A DNA stretch of 64,000 nt from Alteromonas australica (GCF_000730385.1 NZ_CP008849.1:3038001-3102000), one strand, 5' to 3'; shown: positions 33,271 to 42,240, counted from the first letter of the stretch. Translations and numbers: made by a program. The notes: a model not told the origin generated them from the sequence alone.

Positions 33271-33885
33271 CCTTTCCCATATATTGTTGTTTACTTATAA
33301 ATTAAAAAACAAAAGGGGGACAGCACCGTTTAACATAATTGTACTCGGTCCCTAGTTTGATATATGTGCTTCGGACTACAGTAAGGCTTTTCACTTCTAG
33401 AAAGCCATACAGCTAGTATCCTATAGCCTCAGAACCATAAAAACCCAATCCATTCTAACTTGTGCGAGTAGTGCTCCAGTGCTGGTCATTGCATCATTTA
33501 TATAGCCGCAATAATGCTCACATGAACTAACTTCAGCTTCACTTAATCTAAAACCATCGCACTTTAATCTCAAGCCTTGAAAGTATTGGTTTGTTTACCC
33601 GTCTCGATATTGGTTGTGAAAGAATGAAGCAGTTTCTCTCACCAACTTTTCAAAATAGTTTAAATTTCCAATGCTGGAGCGTAAAAAAGGGGTCAGAGTA
33701 CTTTTTGCAAAATCGTAATGTACTCTGACCCCATTTCTTTTTAGAACTTCAGCCGAATGCTTAAGTGAGATGTATTTTTAGAAAGCTTGTGGTGAATAGT
33801 TAGGCTAGGGATAAAATAGTGACACAAAAATTTCCAACAACACGTATTATGACGCCAATTTTAATGTGTCGTGGGCTTTCCTCTT
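33271..33885. other. Intergenic region, with palindrome 12 and a second repeat motif
   Basis: 615 bases between divergent genes. It contains a REP-like element at 33685-33738 and, at 33314-33330, GGGGGACAGCACCGTTT, which resembles an arm of a different REP family; no partner was found. No open frame here looks coding. Confidence 0.5.
33685..33738. repeat. REP-like palindrome 12, identical to palindrome 11
   Basis: Core arms 33689-33701 and 33720-33732 plus loop identical to the element at 30992-31043, which implies a recent copying event or gene conversion. Confidence 0.9.
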
Positions 33886-35130
33886 ATGTCATTTAGCGCT
33901 TTAGGCCTATGTGCCGAACTTTTGAACACTGTTGCTGAAAAAGGCTATACCTCCGCTACCCCTATTCAAAAGGAAGCTATTCCAGCCATATTAAGCCAGC
34001 GAGATGTCATTGCGATTGCGCAAACAGGCACCGGAAAAACGGCCAGCTTTTCCTTACCTATTTTGCATTTATTGGCTTCCACGCAAAGACCGCAAGCTCA
34101 CGGTATAAGGGCGCTAATTATTGTTCCAACTCGGGAGCTTGCAGCGCAGGTTGCCGATAACGTTGATAAATACAGTCAAAACGTGAATGTTCGCTCAACG
34201 GCCGTATTTGGTGGTGTACGTATCGAGCCCCAAAAGTTTGCGTTGGAAAAAGGTGTCGACATCCTCATTGCAACACCTGGGCGCTTGGTCGATTTATATG
34301 AGCAAGGTGCAATTAACTTCGAGAATCTCGAAATACTCGTGCTAGACGAAGCCGATCGCATGTTGGACTTGGGTTTCATCGACCATATTCATCACATACA
34401 AAGTCTGTTACCAGAAAAACGTCAGACGCTGCTATTTTCGGCTACTTTTTCAAAAGAAATAAAAGCACTCACCACCGCGATGCTACGCAACCCCATGACA
34501 ATTGAATTAGCCACAGCGCAGGATCGCATCGACAACATCACACAAATTTTGCACCCGGTGGACAAGGAGCGAAAACACGAACTACTGATTCAACTGCTTG
34601 AAAACCATGATTGGTCTCAAATATTGGTATTCACACGTACCAAACGCGGTGCAGATACATTAAGAAATGATCTTGAAGCAATAGGGATTACTGCAGAATC
34701 TATTCACGCCAATAGAACGCAACATGCGCGTACATTGGCATTGAATGGCTTTAGAAGTGGCAGTATAAAAGTGTTGATTGGCACAGACTTAGCCGCCAGA
34801 GGCATCGACATTCAACAATTACCATGTGTGATTAATATCGACCTACCCTATGTACCCGAAGACTATATTCACAGAATAGGTCGTACAGGCCGCGCGTCTT
34901 CTAAGGGGTTAGCTATCTCACTATTTAGCGATGATGAAGCGAAACAATTGAGGGCTATAGAACGCTTTCTTGGTCGACAATTTAAGAAGACGTTTATTGC
35001 TGGCTTTACGCCAAAGCCGATGCCAAAGCCGCCCGTTGTTGAAAAGGAAGATGACTTATACGGAAATTTCGAAGCCGACGATAAAACAAAGCGCAAAGGC
35101 AAATCGAAAGGACGTAGAAAACGCCGCTAA
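33886..35130 (+). CDS. rhlE: DEAD-box RNA helicase, RhlE-like
   Basis: 414 residues. Motifs in order: Q motif (GYTSATPIQKEAI), I (AQTGTGKT), Ia (PTRELAAQV), Ib (TPGRL), II (LDEADRMLDLGF), III (SAT), IV (ILVFTRTKRGAD), V (GTDLAARGID) and VI (HRIGRTGRA). A short basic C-terminal tail (KRKGKSKGRRKRR) binds RNA. RhlE acts in ribosome assembly and RNA turnover. I take the ATG at 33886, where the protein begins MSFSALGL like RhlE; a GTG 15 bases earlier is also open. Palindrome 13 follows the stop. Confidence 0.88.
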   Translation: MSFSALGLCAELLNTVAEKGYTSATPIQKEAIPAILSQRDVIAIAQTGTGKTASFSLPILHLLASTQRPQAHGIRALIIVPTRELAAQVADNVDKYSQNVNVRSTAVFGGVRIEPQKFALEKGVDILIATPGRLVDLYEQGAINFENLEILVLDEADRMLDLGFIDHIHHIQSLLPEKRQTLLFSATFSKEIKALTTAMLRNPMTIELATAQDRIDNITQILHPVDKERKHELLIQLLENHDWSQILVFTRTKRGADTLRNDLEAIGITAESIHANRTQHARTLALNGFRSGSIKVLIGTDLAARGIDIQQLPCVINIDLPYVPEDYIHRIGRTGRASSKGLAISLFSDDEAKQLRAIERFLGRQFKKTFIAGFTPKPMPKPPVVEKEDDLYGNFEADDKTKRKGKSKGRRKRR

Positions 35131-35146
35131 TAAGATACGCTTAAAC

Positions 35147-35196
35147 AATGGGGTCAGAGTACTTTTTGAAATAGGCGAATGTACTCTGACCCCATT
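35147..35196. repeat. REP-like palindrome 13
   Basis: Arms 35147-35162 and 35181-35196, 16 bp, between convergent rhlE and the DUF3010 gene. Probably a bidirectional terminator. Confidence 0.9.
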
Positions 35197-35243
35197 TATT
35201 TCATTTACACCGCGATTAAAACTAAGCTACTAGCATTCAGCTT

Positions 35244-35696
35244 TTAGAGCTCACCTGAATCTTGCGAAGCATACTCATTTTTCATAAGCCACGCGTATGC
35301 ACTGGTAAAAGCAGTCTCTTGAAATTGCTTTAAGCCTGTCTCTGAAAAGGGTACAGCGATTGGGTTTCTGCGTAACGACTCTTTAATATCTGTTGGGCTC
35401 ATAACAACAACGTTTAACCCTTCAATTAATTCAATAGCCGCCTCTAGTTTGAAACCAATGGCACTGCCCGCAAACTTACCTTTGCTTTGACGCTGGCGGA
35501 TTATTACCGCATCAATTTTATAGTCGGCTACGAGTTTAGCAAAAGTACTTTGAAAGCTTTTTAGCCCTTTGGCACTGGTATCGGCTAGCGTTAATCGGCG
35601 TACACGGCAGTCGGGAAGGTGGAACATACCGTCAACAAGCGATAACAAACTCACAACGGCTTCGTTACCTTTTAAATCTACACCACAAACTTTCAT
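35244..35696 (-). CDS. DUF3010 family protein
   Basis: 150 residues, soluble, of the DUF3010 family found mainly in marine gammaproteobacteria. It begins MKVCGVDLKGNEAVVSLL and contains RVRRLTLADTSAKGLKSFQ, AVIIRQRQSKGKFAGSAIGFKLEAAIEL and a C-terminal ETAFTSAYAWL. The first strand with GVDLKGNEA suggests an RNase H-like fold with an acidic D7, but activity is not established. The ATG at 35696 has AGGA 7 bases upstream. Neighbours give no functional clue. Confidence 0.8.
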   Translation of the reverse strand: MKVCGVDLKGNEAVVSLLSLVDGMFHLPDCRVRRLTLADTSAKGLKSFQSTFAKLVADYKIDAVIIRQRQSKGKFAGSAIGFKLEAAIELIEGLNVVVMSPTDIKESLRRNPIAVPFSETGLKQFQETAFTSAYAWLMKNEYASQDSGEL

Positions 35697-35788
35697 ATTC
35701 ATTCCTATTTACATTTATCGTCCATTATAACCTGTTTCGCTGATGATACTTATTAATAGGTATTTTTCTTTACTTAGTCATTGGAAAA

Positions 35789-35838
35789 AATGGGGTCAGA
35801 GTACATTTTGAAAAAATGAAATGTACTCTGACCCCATT
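35789..35838. repeat. REP-like palindrome 14, the longest stem
   Basis: Here the pairing extends into the loop: 35789-35808 pairs perfectly with 35819-35838, a 20-bp stem with a 10-base loop. It lies downstream of the membrane-protein gene (minus strand). Confidence 0.9.
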
Positions 35839-35972
35839 AATTTTTGCGGGGTATGCTAGAGTTTGTCCTACGATAAAATCGAAACCAAAGTTTGCGATTG
35901 CACACTCTACGCTTTATCGCACCGCGCTATGTGCAGCCTTACATCAAGCAATTTGCATGCGATAAAAGCAAT

Positions 35973-36692
35973 TTAGCGCTTCGGGTGAATCGGGTTCACC
36001 TTTCTATCCTCTACCAATTCTTCTAATGCCACACCGGGGTCTTCTTCCCCTGCCACGGATGTATCATAGGGGCTAGCCGCTTCGGCTTGCTCATGTGAAA
36101 CAGGGCTGATGTTTTTGGTGCGTATGTCACCGGGCTCGCCCCTACTTTTTTGATTCTTATCTTTTAAACCACGCATTAATTCCTCCAGATAGGGAACAAA
36201 CTCCAAAGCGAGTGCTATCAATAATACGGTAACTAAATACCATGTGGGTAAAGGGTCCTCTTTCAGTTCTAACGCGAAGTCGGGAGACATATTGCCAACA
36301 CCAAAAAGTGCTATGAAATGTTCCCAATGTCGCCCCACCACCAGTACTAAGGCAAGCAGCGGGATCATTTCTAAAAAACTATGAACATGCTGTTCGATTG
36401 GCCCAACATGGCGCTTGGTTACAGCATAGGATACATCCCACATTGCCGTAGCCTCATGCACAAAAAAAAGCAGAATACTGATAGCGATAATTAAGCTGTT
36501 GACTTCAAAAATCAGTACCATAAAAAGCGGAATGCCCACTTCGGCGAACATAAGTAAATGGATAAGGGATTCTTTTGCACCGCTAGTGCCGGAAATATTG
36601 CTTCGCTTATGACAATACCAGTCAACAATGCCCGCCAGAAACCAGATGGGTATGATGAAATACATCAGGATAATGAGTGTAGGGTCGTCCAT
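35973..36692 (-). CDS. Multi-pass membrane protein with conserved-looking histidines
   Basis: 239 residues with about five hydrophobic segments (6-23, 44-64, 65-83, 108-125, 152-170) and a hydrophilic, proline- and acid-rich C-terminal tail. Histidines cluster near the membrane faces: WYCHKR, LIHLLMF, FVHEATAMWDVSYA, KRHVGPIEQHVHSFLEM. This spacing resembles membrane di-iron enzymes such as fatty acid hydroxylases, but the full eight-histidine set is not clear, so I assign no activity. GAGGAG lies upstream of the ATG, about 14 bases away. No operon partner. Confidence 0.6.
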   Translation of the reverse strand: MDDPTLIILMYFIIPIWFLAGIVDWYCHKRSNISGTSGAKESLIHLLMFAEVGIPLFMVLIFEVNSLIIAISILLFFVHEATAMWDVSYAVTKRHVGPIEQHVHSFLEMIPLLALVLVVGRHWEHFIALFGVGNMSPDFALELKEDPLPTWYLVTVLLIALALEFVPYLEELMRGLKDKNQKSRGEPGDIRTKNISPVSHEQAEAASPYDTSVAGEEDPGVALEELVEDRKVNPIHPKR

Positions 36693-36935
36693 AGAAACCA
36701 GCCTCTCCTCATAAACATGGCTTACATCACATAACGTGAGCGAAGGAATATGAGGTTATAAACGGGCAACTGACCAAAACAGATTAGCACTTCATTAAAA
36801 CTTTTTAACCTTTGCGTAGTGAGATTGTAAGAAGCGGCGCTTTGAAGCAAAAATAGACTATGCGCCTAACTCGATAGTAGTTGGACTACCCTGCTTGATA
36901 AGTAAGCGCTGGTCTTAATGGTAGGTCCAAACAGG

Positions 36936-37676
36936 TTACGAACGGTAAGCAGGGTCGATTCTATCTAATTTACGCAACATTGCCTGCCAGATAAGATCAA
37001 CACTTTGCGCCATATAGCGCGGGTTGGAAGCCTGTTGGGCAACATGCTCACAAATATGATCAGCGGGGATAAGTAGTTTCCCGCCTGTTTGCATCATTTC
37101 CACCTGAATTTCGCAGGCTTTATTGAGGTAATACATGCGATAGAAGGCCTCGGCAACAGTACGGCCAACGGTTAATAACCCGTGGTTGCGTAGAATCATG
37201 CTGTTTTTGTCGCCCATGGCGGCCACGATTGCTTCGCGTTCATCGCATTCCAAAGGAATGCCCTGATAGTCGTAATAGGCCACACGATTAAAGAACTCCA
37301 TACTGGTTTGATTAAGCGGCAGTAGGCCTTCGGCCAGCCCCGATACCGCCATACCCGCCATAGTATGTGTGTGCATTACACAGTGGGCGTCGTGCCGGGC
37401 CATATGCAATGCGCTGTGAATAGTAAAGCCCGCTGGATTAACAGAAGCCGGGCTGTTATCGGCGTTTTCTCCCTGTACATCCACCATGACCAAGTTCGAC
37501 GCACAAACTTCCTCTGGCAATAAACCGTAACTGTTGAGCAAAAAACGGTTTGCTTCATCGGGCATACGAGCGGAAATATGCGTAAAAATCATATCGCTCC
37601 AGCCTTCTAAATCCATCAGCCTATAAGCGGCAGCCAGGTCTTTTCGTAATTCTTGTTCAGCATCGATATCTGCCAT
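36936..37676 (-). CDS. Class II aldolase/adducin family protein
   Basis: 246 residues of the class II aldolase fold, zinc-dependent enzymes that cleave phosphosugars, such as fuculose- or ribulose-phosphate aldolases/epimerases. The metal ligands are the histidines in CVMHTHTMAGM (about residues 99-109) and LRNHGLL, with the acid E in TSMEFFNR as in these enzymes; THISARMPDE is the conserved N-terminal loop. It lacks phosphate-site features that would fix the substrate, and some members of this family are not aldolases. It stands alone. Confidence 0.85.
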   Translation of the reverse strand: MADIDAEQELRKDLAAAYRLMDLEGWSDMIFTHISARMPDEANRFLLNSYGLLPEEVCASNLVMVDVQGENADNSPASVNPAGFTIHSALHMARHDAHCVMHTHTMAGMAVSGLAEGLLPLNQTSMEFFNRVAYYDYQGIPLECDEREAIVAAMGDKNSMILRNHGLLTVGRTVAEAFYRMYYLNKACEIQVEMMQTGGKLLIPADHICEHVAQQASNPRYMAQSVDLIWQAMLRKLDRIDPAYRS

Positions 37677-38059
37677 CTAAGGGCCCCTAAACTTTGAGAA
37701 GTTGGTCAGTACACGCGTTTATGAGACCACATGCAATGACTGATGAAAATACGAAGAATGTTATGTAGAGCATTTAAACGAGACATATTTTTCAAACAAA
37801 CGAATAAAAACAAGGTAAGTGCGGCTGAAAAAAGTACTCTGACCCCATTTTCAAATACTCTTTTAGTACTGCGTTAGTATTCGCTCAGAATTTAACAATA
37901 AATTGAATACGTAGCAGAAATTACACTGAAGACTTTAATTTAAAAGCTTATAGCGCTCTTGCTGTTAAAGAGCACTAGTGGCAATGAAAATTTTTAGAAT
38001 AATAATGAATTTCCTCCTAGCTTTGGGGGTACCTGTTTTACTTACCGAAGGGAAAGCAC
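37677..38059. other. Intergenic region with one palindrome arm and a small leader-like ORF
   Basis: 383 bases between divergent genes. It holds a single REP-like arm (37834-37849) and a 39-codon open frame (37984-38103) that runs into the MORN gene in another frame. No promoter boxes could be assigned confidently. Confidence 0.5.
37834..37849 (-). repeat. REP-like single arm 15
   Basis: Complete 16-base right arm GTACTCTGACCCCATT without a partner within several hundred bases. Confidence 0.85.
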
Positions 38060-38103
38060 ATGCGTCGATGTTTTATAGTTGTTTTTTTAACCATGCTACT
38101 TGA
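37984..38103 (+). CDS. Possible 39-residue signal-peptide-like small ORF
   Basis: The frame encodes MKIFRIIMNFLLALGVPVLL, then TEGKAHA and about twelve more residues. It reads as a Sec signal peptide with an AHA cleavage site and overlaps the start of the MORN gene in a different frame. There is no clear ribosome binding site. It may be a remnant of an older, frameshifted start of the neighbouring gene or chance. Confidence 0.25.
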   Translation: MKIFRIIMNFLLALGVPVLLTEGKAHASMFYSCFFNHAT

Positions 38104-39292
38104 CAGTTTTACCCACGCTCAGGAGATAGAACGAGACTATTATGATAGTGGTCACCTCAAGTTCGAAGGCATATACGTAGAGAATGAAGACGATATTATA
38201 GCGAACTACAGAAGTTATTTTAAAACGGCTGATTTAGAAACTCGCTTGGTCACAGTTCCAGGTAAGCAAGGATTACAAAACTTCACAATTGTGGATTACG
38301 TTGCCCCAGGCTTATTGTCGACGAAACATACTATGGCAAACGGAAAGCTTGTAGGTGACTTCGTATTTAACGATTATTTTGAAAACGGCGAATTGCAGAC
38401 ACGAATAAAAGGTTCGTCAACGTTGCCACAATTGACTTACAAGGAATATTACAGCAACCGAAAAATTAAAGCTGAAAGTACAATAGAGTTCAATAACGAA
38501 GTAAAGCAGCTAGATTACATAATGCGTGACGCCAGTGACTTTACCGAAGAATACATTCAGCAAAACACATCAGGTACTTTAGTTAGCTATCACCCAAATG
38601 GGAATGTCGCCTATAAAGGCGCCGTTGTTGACGGTGAGGAAGACGGAGAAATTCTATACCTAACACCCAATAATGACATCATAAAAAAGTACACGATTAA
38701 GAATGGAGAAGAGTCAGGTCCAGGCGAGGTAAACACGTTTTACAGCAATGGCCAACTAAAAACGCACACAGAAACCTACAACGGCTTAAAAAGTGGCCTT
38801 TATGTTAGGTTTTACGAAGATAGTCAAATAGCAGAGCGAGGATATTACTCTCAGGAAGACTTCGATGGCAACGGTCTTGAAAGTTTTAAGAAGGGTATTT
38901 GGAGGAACTACGAATATCATTCAAATGGAAATTTGGCCGAAGAGGTTACTTACGTAAATCAACTCAAGTCTGGTAAATATCAAAAGCTTGATGAACACGG
39001 TCGAATTTTAGAAGCCGGTAAGTATTTAGCGGGTGAAATGCACGGAGTTTGGCAGCTATATGACGACCGCAAAGCGCATTTTCTTTTACGCGCGGCAATA
39101 TCTCTTAAAGGTAGGCCCATCACACTGTATCAAGATTTGCACTGCAACAAGACTAAAGAGCAACCAGCCACACACAAAGCATTCTTAAAGACATTGCACA
39201 CCATGTTTCCTTCAAATTATCGCCCTATAGTCGTCGCCCCATTATCGTCACCGACGCAGGGTATAAATCGCCTTGGTTCAGAGAAGTACTAG
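38060..39292 (+). CDS. Exported MORN-variant (YwqK-like) protein, 3' end replaced by IS4 sequence
   Basis: 410 residues. Signal peptide to about residue 20; then about eight repeats of the MORN-variant/YwqK type, seen as YYDSGHLKFEG, YFENGELQT, YYSNRKIKAES, YHPNGNVAYKG, FYSNGQLKT, YHSNGNLAEE and a last LYDD near residue 335. From about residue 336 (base 39061 on) the sequence is that of an IS4-family transposase (DRKAHFLLRAAISLKGRP...), read in its own frame for about 55 codons and then out of frame. The native C terminus has thus been replaced. Such repeat proteins often sit in toxin-immunity or surface loci, but function here is unknown. It may be a pseudogene. Confidence 0.7.
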   Translation: MRRCFIVVFLTMLLDSFTHAQEIERDYYDSGHLKFEGIYVENEDDIIANYRSYFKTADLETRLVTVPGKQGLQNFTIVDYVAPGLLSTKHTMANGKLVGDFVFNDYFENGELQTRIKGSSTLPQLTYKEYYSNRKIKAESTIEFNNEVKQLDYIMRDASDFTEEYIQQNTSGTLVSYHPNGNVAYKGAVVDGEEDGEILYLTPNNDIIKKYTIKNGEESGPGEVNTFYSNGQLKTHTETYNGLKSGLYVRFYEDSQIAERGYYSQEDFDGNGLESFKKGIWRNYEYHSNGNLAEEVTYVNQLKSGKYQKLDEHGRILEAGKYLAGEMHGVWQLYDDRKAHFLLRAAISLKGRPITLYQDLHCNKTKEQPATHKAFLKTLHTMFPSNYRPIVVAPLSSPTQGINRLGSEKY

Positions 39293-39975
39293 CACTAGGG
39301 TGGGATATTGTTGGGCGTATCCGCAAGCCACATTTTTACTCCCTTGATAGAGGAAATACGTGGCAATGTATTCGTCATCTTTACGGACAAGCAACCTGTC
39401 GACCGAAGCGTTTTGATAACAGCCAAATAGTAAGGAGTAACCGCTTTACCTGCACGCTAGTTCTGTTTAAACAGAAAACGAAAGGACGACATGCTTCAAA
39501 TCCAGATGTTACACGCAAAGCCTCAAAGCGCTCAAAAGTGCATGCGCAAGGCGCGAAAGACCCGTGGCTATTAGCCACATTACTGACGTCCCACCGAAGC
39601 TTATCGAAACAAGTTGTAGCCATTTACAGGCAACGAATGCTAATTGAAGAGGGGTTTAGAGACATGAAAAGCACCAAGTTCGGGCTTGGCTATGAACAGA
39701 ATAAAAGCGTGAAAAAGCAGCGTCTAACAATACTGATATTACTGACTACGTTAGCGTTACTTGTGGCTATACTACTGGGTATGGTGCTCGTCTCTTCAAA
39801 CAAACATCGTCGATTCCAAGCCAATACCGAAAAAAGAAACGTCCTCTCATTCTACTACCTCGGTCTCAGAGCTATCTCTTGTCGAATACGGTTTACCATG
39901 CGACAGTGGGAAGCTGCACTTAAATGGTACAGCTCCATAGTAGACGCTGCCTGGGCCGCAGGCACATGGAATTAA
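39061..39975 (+). pseudogene. IS4-family transposase remnant, 5'-truncated and frameshifted
   Basis: The sequence encodes the C-terminal two thirds of an IS4-type DDE transposase: DRKAHFLLRAA..., THKAFLKTLH, then (other frame) VTDAGYKSPWFREVLALGWD with the second catalytic Asp, and the IS4 signature YRQRMLIEEGFRDMK, i.e. Y-x2-R-x3-E-x6-K with the catalytic Glu. The first Asp and everything before it are missing. The frame shift is at 39221-39248, where a 14-base segment is present twice in imperfect form. GGGGATCC at 39982-39989 may belong to the element's right end. Confidence 0.85.
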
Positions 39976-39993
39976 ATTCGTGGGGATCCCTCA

Positions 39994-40009
39994 GACTCTC
40001 ACCCCATTA
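39994..40009 (-). repeat. Possible degenerate REP-like arm 16
   Basis: GACTCTCACCCCATTA differs from the usual right arm by a missing base and one substitution. It could be a decayed copy, just after the IS4 remnant, or chance. Confidence 0.35.
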
Positions 40010-40060
40010 TTTATTCGCTGCGCAGAGACTGCAAATTTAGCTTTTGTTTCGTATTTAACT

Positions 40061-40100
40061 GTCCCACTTATGGGACAAAATCCCAAAACCGCGAGTCCCA
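40061..40100 (+). promoter_or_regulatory. Likely enhancer sites for the sigma-54 regulator
   Basis: A perfect palindrome GTCCCACTTATGGGAC at 40061-40076, an overlapping inverted repeat TGGGA-N5-TCCCA (40071-40085), and a further half-site GTCCCACTAT at 40095-40104. They lie 70-110 bases upstream of a sigma-54 promoter, the usual place for an activator of the NtrC class; such a gene is encoded downstream (44818-46197). Confidence 0.7.
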
Positions 40101-40170
40101 CTATCGCAACAACGCGCTTATCCCTCATTAACAAATCTCATAACCAAATGAATATTAACAGTAATTCATT

Positions 40171-40186
40171 TGGCACGACCCTTGCC
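40171..40186 (+). promoter_or_regulatory. Sigma-54 (-24/-12) promoter of the efflux operon
   Basis: TGGCACGACCCTTGCC matches the sigma-54 consensus TGGCACG-N4-TTGC exactly, with the GG and GC elements correctly spaced. It is 46 bases before the start codon of the HlyD-type gene, predicting transcription from about 40197. Confidence 0.85.
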
Positions 40187-40231
40187 CTAATTTAGCAACA
40201 TGATTTCTTTCAATGTTAACTAGAGCTCCCT

Positions 40232-41488
40232 ATGGATATTGTTATCAATAAAAAGACAGGCATTAATCAAAAGCTGAAATGGGCACTACTGGGTATAGCG
40301 CTTTTATCAGTAACATTAACTTACGCATGGGCGTCGCTTTCCACTTCTAGCCACAGTGTGAATAGTGACCGACTTCTCACCGATAACGTAAGTCGCGGTA
40401 ATTTCTTGATTACTGTCCGTGGCATGGGTGTTTTAGCCCCTAAAGATGTGCGTTGGTTAGCCACCAACGTGGCTGGCAAGGTAGAACGTATACTTGTTAA
40501 GCCCGGTGCATTAGTTAAAAAAGGCGATGTTATCATGGTGCTAAGCAACCCAGAGTTAGCTCAGCGGCTAGAAGAAACCCGTTGGGAGCTGGATGAACTG
40601 AAAGCACAAATGCAAGCCGAAAAAGTGTCGCTAGAGTCTGAATTATTAGACCAAGAGTCGGCGGTACTCAATGAAAAACTGAACTTCGAAAGCACAAAAC
40701 TTACCTTCGAGGCACAACATAAGTTACTTAGCCAAGGTTTTAACGCCGTTTCGCAAATAGACCATGAAAACATCAAAATCCAAATGGCACAAAACAAACG
40801 CCGCTGGGAGCTTGAACAAGCCCGATTAGTCAAGCAAAAGGAAAGAGTAGCCGCACAATTAATGGCTAATGAAGCACGTGTTAAGCGTATAGAAAAAACG
40901 CTAAATAGAGTCAATGAACAGGTCAAAAACCTGACAGTTATTGCCAGTATTGATGCTCTAGTTCAAGAAATGCCAATCGAATTGGGGCAACAAGTGAATG
41001 CGGGAAGTAACCTTGCGCGCCTTGCCAAACGGGATGAGTTTATTGCAGAGATTCGCATTCCGGAAAATCAAATTCAAAACATCGTTATTGGTCAAAGTGT
41101 GGTTATCGATACGCGTACCAGTGAAATTGAAGGCGTGGTGCATCGCATTGACCCTTCTGTTGAAAATGGTGTGGTTCAAGTCGATATCGATTTGATAGGT
41201 CAAGCTCCAAAGGAAGCCCGTCCAGAGCTTACAGTTGAAGGCGTCATTGAAATTGCTCGTATGACTGAAGCACTATTTGTCAAACGCCCTATGTTTGCCA
41301 AAAGCCATGAAAAGGGATTCGTGTATGTCTTAGAGGTTGAAGGAAATACCGCAACTAAACAACAAGTAGAATTTGGTAAATCCTCGACCAGTCACATCGA
41401 AATCATCAGCGGTTTAAATGAAGGACAACAAATCATTGTGTCAGACGTGTCGTCTTACGAACAACATCAACAAATCAATATTAACTAA
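40232..41488 (+). CDS. HlyD-type periplasmic adaptor (efflux membrane-fusion protein)
   Basis: 418 residues. An N-terminal transmembrane anchor (about 16-36) is followed by a lipoyl half-motif (AGKVERILVKPGALVKKGDVIMVLSNPELAQ), a long alpha-helical hairpin with coiled coil (about 105-220), the second lipoyl half, and beta-barrel and membrane-proximal domains (PIELGQQVNAGSNLARLAKRDEFIAEIRIPENQIQNI...). It links an inner-membrane pump to an outer-membrane channel, as MacA does. It is first of an operon with the ATPase and permease (15 and 20 bp gaps), behind a sigma-54 promoter. No outer-membrane TolC gene is nearby. Confidence 0.9.
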   Translation: MDIVINKKTGINQKLKWALLGIALLSVTLTYAWASLSTSSHSVNSDRLLTDNVSRGNFLITVRGMGVLAPKDVRWLATNVAGKVERILVKPGALVKKGDVIMVLSNPELAQRLEETRWELDELKAQMQAEKVSLESELLDQESAVLNEKLNFESTKLTFEAQHKLLSQGFNAVSQIDHENIKIQMAQNKRRWELEQARLVKQKERVAAQLMANEARVKRIEKTLNRVNEQVKNLTVIASIDALVQEMPIELGQQVNAGSNLARLAKRDEFIAEIRIPENQIQNIVIGQSVVIDTRTSEIEGVVHRIDPSVENGVVQVDIDLIGQAPKEARPELTVEGVIEIARMTEALFVKRPMFAKSHEKGFVYVLEVEGNTATKQQVEFGKSSTSHIEIISGLNEGQQIIVSDVSSYEQHQQININ

Positions 41489-41503
41489 AATGGGGATGCA
41501 ATT

Positions 41504-42220
41504 ATGTCAGCAAACGAACTCGTAAACTTAACTAACATAACAAAGGTGTTCGCCACCGACGACATCGAAACACATGCGTTAAACGAAATTAACTTAAAGA
41601 TTGACCAAGGTGAATACATCTCCATCACGGGGCCTTCAGGTTGCGGCAAATCAACGCTGCTATCGCTCTTGGGTCTGTTAGACGTGGCGTCAGCTGGTCA
41701 ATATTCACTGGCTGGTCACAATGTTGAAACCCTCGACAAAGACGAGCGTGCCCGTATTCGGAATAAAGAAATCGGTTTTATATTTCAAGCATTTAATTTG
41801 ATTAGCGACATGACAGTTGCTGAAAATGTAGAGTTACCGCTTACTTACCGCAAAGATCTCACAGCCAAAATGCGCAAAGATTGGGTCACTGATGCCCTTG
41901 CCCACGTCGATATGTCTCATCGAGCCAATCATTACCCTTCGCAATTATCTGGCGGTCAACAACAACGTGTTGCGGTTGCGCGTGCCATTTCAGGAAAGCC
42001 CTCCATTATTCTGGCTGACGAACCAACGGGTAATTTAGATTCGAAAAATGCGCAGGCTGTAATGACGTTGATTGACCAGTTACATAAAAATGGCACCACC
42101 GTCTGTATGGTAACCCACGATCCACACTCTGCCTCTCGCGCTCAACGCACTATAGAAGTATTCGATGGTCAGATTGTATCTGATCAAATGGTCAATGAGC
42201 CTGCAGCAATAATTGCTTAA
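41504..42220 (+). CDS. MacB/LolD-type ABC ATPase
   Basis: 238 residues with Walker A (GPSGCGKST), Q loop (FIFQAFNLI), signature LSGGQQQRVAVARA, Walker B (IILADEPTGN) and H loop (MVTHDP). LDVASAGQYSLAG is the LolD/MacB-type sequence following the Walker A region. It powers the FtsX-type permease encoded next. Ribosome binding site GGGGAT lies upstream of the ATG. Confidence 0.92.
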   Translation: MSANELVNLTNITKVFATDDIETHALNEINLKIDQGEYISITGPSGCGKSTLLSLLGLLDVASAGQYSLAGHNVETLDKDERARIRNKEIGFIFQAFNLISDMTVAENVELPLTYRKDLTAKMRKDWVTDALAHVDMSHRANHYPSQLSGGQQQRVAVARAISGKPSIILADEPTGNLDSKNAQAVMTLIDQLHKNGTTVCMVTHDPHSASRAQRTIEVFDGQIVSDQMVNEPAAIIA

Positions 42221-42240
42221 TCTGTGAAGAGGAATTAATT

